NCBI GenBank assembly: GCA_016783865.1
Contig: JADHVS010000078.1
Span: 1-18,606 of the forward strand
Direction of reading: 5' to 3'
Length of the DNA: 18,606 nt
Source of the DNA: Bacteroidales bacterium
GTDB lineage: Bacteria; Bacteroidota; Bacteroidia; Bacteroidales; SM23-62
Positions 16,627 through 18,606 of this stretch are shown piece by piece (the first letter of the stretch is position 1; each line of letters starts with the position of its first letter). Both the position numbers and the translations under genes were made by a program. The notes beneath the pieces were generated by a model. The model ran no database searches. It saw only the letters and a program-made list of their open reading frames with translations, and was not told the origin of the DNA.

Positions 16627-18024
16627 ATGAAACCACAATCTAAAGTACTTCTTTACAGCATAATATTAGCCGTTTTGTTTTATGTTGTTGATTCAGTCCT
16701 GGATGTTGTACTCTTTTATAAAGACCTGGATTTTTTCCAGGTCTTCATTACCAATCCGCCAATTAATGAATTATATACCCGTCTGCTTGGCATGGCTGTT
16801 ATTATAATTCTCGGAATAATATTGCCGCGGATGTTAATTTTTGATTCAGGATTTGGTAAGTCTTCTCAAACGCAGAATCATAAGATCAGTTCTGATCCTG
16901 CCCTTATGGTTAACGTTTCCAACCTTATAAAAACCCCCCTGAACGCTATTCTCGGATTTGTTGATTTGCTGAATGATCCAAATATCAGCGATATTTCCAA
17001 AGATCTTTACCTGGGCCATGTCGGGACGAGCGGGAAGTACCTCATGGAGCTGATTAATAACATTACAGATATTACAATGATCGAGACAGGTCAGTTATAT
17101 ATAAAGGAGACTGAATGCCGCCTGAACGTAATGCTGTCAGACTTATATAAGCTTTACGATAAACTGATTAAGGAAAAAAAGGAAAAAAATATTACTATCT
17201 TGCTAAAAACCAGTGAAATGGATAATAATTTCATCATCAACACAGATGAAAAAAGGTTGAAACAGATACTGGTTAATCTGCTGGAGAATGCATTTAATTT
17301 TACCGATAAGGGAGTTATCGAGTTCGGGTATAACCTGACCGGTAAAAACTCACTGGAATTTTATGTTAAGGATACAGGTAAAGGAATTTCAATGGAAAGG
17401 CTGGAAATGATCTTTAAGCAATTTACAAAAGTGATCGATATCAGGATGAGGCCATTCGATCTGGCATCATTGAGGATTATTATTTCCAAGCACCTGGTAC
17501 AATTGATGGGTGGAGAGCTGCAGGCGGATTCACAATTGGGACATGGATCGGATTTTCGATTCCGCCTGGTGTCAAAGATCAATTATATTGACAAGGATGA
17601 TGCATCAGAAATGGTTGAGACAGCAGATACAGGGGTAAATGGTACCGATGAGCAAAACTGGACCGGGAAACACATTCTGATTGCAGAAGATGTGGAGTCA
17701 AACTTTATCTACCTGCAGGAAATCCTTATGCCTACGGGTGTTAAGATCTCGTGGGCGAAGAATGGCAGAGAAGCAGTCAAACTTTGCCTGAAAAATAAAA
17801 ACTTTGACGTCGTGTTAATGGATATATTGATGCCCGAAATGGACGGATATGAAGCGGCCAAGGCAATTTCAGAAGCTTTGCCCGAAATGCCAATCATCGC
17901 CCAGACAGCCTGTCACCTGGATGAAGCTGACTATAAGGATGCGATGAATTATTTTCGAAAATACCTGACCAAGCCTATCTGGTCATACGATCTTTTAAAT
18001 GGGCTGAAAGAATATATGTCCTGA
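16627..18024 (+). CDS. Membrane-anchored degenerate histidine kinase-like protein with C-terminal receiver
   Basis: 465 residues: two probable transmembrane helices (about 8-30 and 52-71) with a roughly 20-residue loop, a DHp-like region, an ATPase-like domain and a REC domain (347-463; E354-D355, D399 in LMDILMPEMDG, T427, K449). It is the only protein of the cluster with membrane helices. The H-box reads NVSNLIKTPLNA: N99 replaces the phosphoacceptor His. The G2/ATP-lid glycines are also missing: where canonical members have GAGLGL, this one has FDLASLRI (277-284). The N-box (LLENAFNFT, N221) and G1 (DTGKGI, 249-254) remain. Autokinase activity is therefore very unlikely, but the receiver looks functional. 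It shares EDVESNFIYL, the QTA variant at the receiver switch Thr, and a Gly-His pair in DHp helix 2 with the His-less protein at 9755. A role as a membrane tether or phosphate acceptor is inference. Confidence 0.9.
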   Translation: MKPQSKVLLYSIILAVLFYVVDSVLDVVLFYKDLDFFQVFITNPPINELYTRLLGMAVIIILGIILPRMLIFDSGFGKSSQTQNHKISSDPALMVNVSNLIKTPLNAILGFVDLLNDPNISDISKDLYLGHVGTSGKYLMELINNITDITMIETGQLYIKETECRLNVMLSDLYKLYDKLIKEKKEKNITILLKTSEMDNNFIINTDEKRLKQILVNLLENAFNFTDKGVIEFGYNLTGKNSLEFYVKDTGKGISMERLEMIFKQFTKVIDIRMRPFDLASLRIIISKHLVQLMGGELQADSQLGHGSDFRFRLVSKINYIDKDDASEMVETADTGVNGTDEQNWTGKHILIAEDVESNFIYLQEILMPTGVKISWAKNGREAVKLCLKNKNFDVVLMDILMPEMDGYEAAKAISEALPEMPIIAQTACHLDEADYKDAMNYFRKYLTKPIWSYDLLNGLKEYMS

Positions 18025-18062
18025 TAACATCCTGTCCATTCTGATAGTTCAGATTATTGTTG

Positions 18063-18097
18063 CTGGACTATGACCCTGGATCCTCTTCTCTGTCCAG
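18063..18097. terminator. Possible weak terminator dyad between convergent genes
   Basis: CTGGAC (18063-18068) pairs with GTCCAG (18092-18097); an alternative CTGGA (18076-18080) can pair with TCCAG (18093-18097) with a shorter loop. The element lies in the 96 bases between the convergent ends of the kinase-like gene and the outer-membrane gene, where a shared terminator would be expected. No T-tract adjoins either side and the loops are long, so the call rests mainly on position. Confidence 0.25.
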
Positions 18098-18120
18098 TTA
18101 TATACCGGTCGCAGGTCCAC

Positions 18121-18564
18121 TTAAAAGAAATACCTGAACCCGATCGCCGCGTTAAAGTCAAATTCTGTTGCAGGGGTAAGGTTCATTATGGGCACAAGTT
18201 CAAAAAACAGGTCAAAAGGCGCACTGGAGAAATGGTAATCTAGTCCAACCGGTACGCGCACCCCTATTGAAAGATCCGGATCAGTAAATAAGATCCTGGC
18301 ACCCAGCCCGATATAAACAGGCAATTCACCCTTGCTTACATTGATCAGGTCGAACTTGTGCATCACAAAATCACCATGAACATGTAAATAACTGTCGATC
18401 GACCAGGCTACACCGAAGTCTGCGGCTGTACTCCTGCTCATCCAGAGTTTGGCACTGATACCTGTAGGCTCACCGGCCATGACACCAATTCCGAAACCAC
18501 TGTCCTGGGCATAGATTCCAAGTGCGAATAAGGAAACAATAAAGGTTAACAAGAGCTTTTTCAT
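18121..18564 (-). CDS. Small outer-membrane beta-barrel protein, DUF3996-like
   Basis: 147-residue exported protein of unknown function. Residues 1-19 are a signal peptide (KK, hydrophobic LLLTFIVSLFALGI, then YAQ cleavage after about residue 20). The mature part alternates polar and hydrophobic residues with many Gly and aromatic residues, and ends in GFRYFF, the terminal-Phe pattern of outer-membrane barrels. Segments such as GEPTGISAKLW, LPVYIGLGARI, GVRVPVGLDYHF and FELVPIMNLTP match my memory of the DUF3996 family. It is convergent with the signalling cluster, so it is transcribed separately and its relation to it is probably only positional. The start is well placed by the signal peptide. 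The 42 bases upstream within the window contain TTAATTTG, only a partial match to the -7 promoter element. Confidence 0.8.
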   Translation of the reverse strand: MKKLLLTFIVSLFALGIYAQDSGFGIGVMAGEPTGISAKLWMSRSTAADFGVAWSIDSYLHVHGDFVMHKFDLINVSKGELPVYIGLGARILFTDPDLSIGVRVPVGLDYHFSSAPFDLFFELVPIMNLTPATEFDFNAAIGFRYFF

Positions 18565-18606
18565 AACAGTAGACTTTGATTAGTTTAATAATGTTCAAAT
18601 TAAATA

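Noticed and set aside
1654..18024. Classical chemotaxis operon
   Set aside because: Only cheB is present; no CheA, CheW, CheR, CheY-CheA pairing or methyl-accepting protein is encoded.

Overview
The window looks like a chromosomal segment from a member of the Bacteroidota, probably a Bacteroidales-type marine or anaerobic lineage. The evidence is a transposase promoter matching the Bacteroidota form (TTG, 20 bases, TATATTTG), near-absence of strong Shine-Dalgarno sites, a SpoIIE/PP2C phosphatase of the type common in that phylum, a small outer-membrane barrel protein ending in an aromatic residue, and long REC-first hybrid kinases. The genus cannot be fixed from sequence alone. Gene density is high: no gene-free stretch exceeds 300 bases. 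I see no tRNA, rRNA or CRISPR array.

Layout. Positions 1-1562 hold the remnant of an IS4-like insertion sequence on the minus strand: the transposase keeps its DDE residues but is frameshifted and loses its C-terminus. From 1654 to 18024, eight genes run on the plus strand with gaps of 12-96 bases and one 14-base overlap, so they are plausibly one operon. In order: a CheB-type methylesterase with a receiver domain; a 1173-residue REC-GAF-PAS-PAS-kinase-REC hybrid; a 724-residue REC-PAS-kinase-REC hybrid; a PAS-coiled coil-SpoIIE phosphatase; a 736-residue REC-PAS-kinase-REC protein whose phosphoacceptor His is Asn; a 1086-residue HAMP-like/multi-PAS hybrid kinase; a 388-residue REC-kinase; and a 465-residue membrane-anchored kinase-REC protein that has also lost the His and the G2 glycines. 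A convergent minus-strand gene for a predicted DUF3996-like outer-membrane protein closes the window.

How it may work together. The cluster contains ten receiver domains (one in CheB, eight in six kinase-like proteins counted as 2+2+2+1+1, plus none in the phosphatase; i.e. nine in total when counted gene by gene), four kinases with an intact phosphorylatable His, two with Asn in its place, two effector enzymes (protein-glutamate methylesterase and PP2C Ser/Thr phosphatase), and no DNA-binding domain, HPt, CheA, CheR, chemoreceptor or STAS/anti-sigma partner. The exact receiver count by gene is: CheB 1, 2756 gene 2, 6290 gene 2, 9755 gene 2, 12052 gene 1, 15364 gene 1, 16627 gene 1, total 10. 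The best reading is a dense, mostly cytoplasmic phosphosignalling network, built partly by duplication, whose outputs are protein demethylation and dephosphorylation. Its signal, substrates and target are not shown by the sequence. The two His-less proteins share features suggesting common descent and may act as scaffolds or phosphate sinks rather than kinases.
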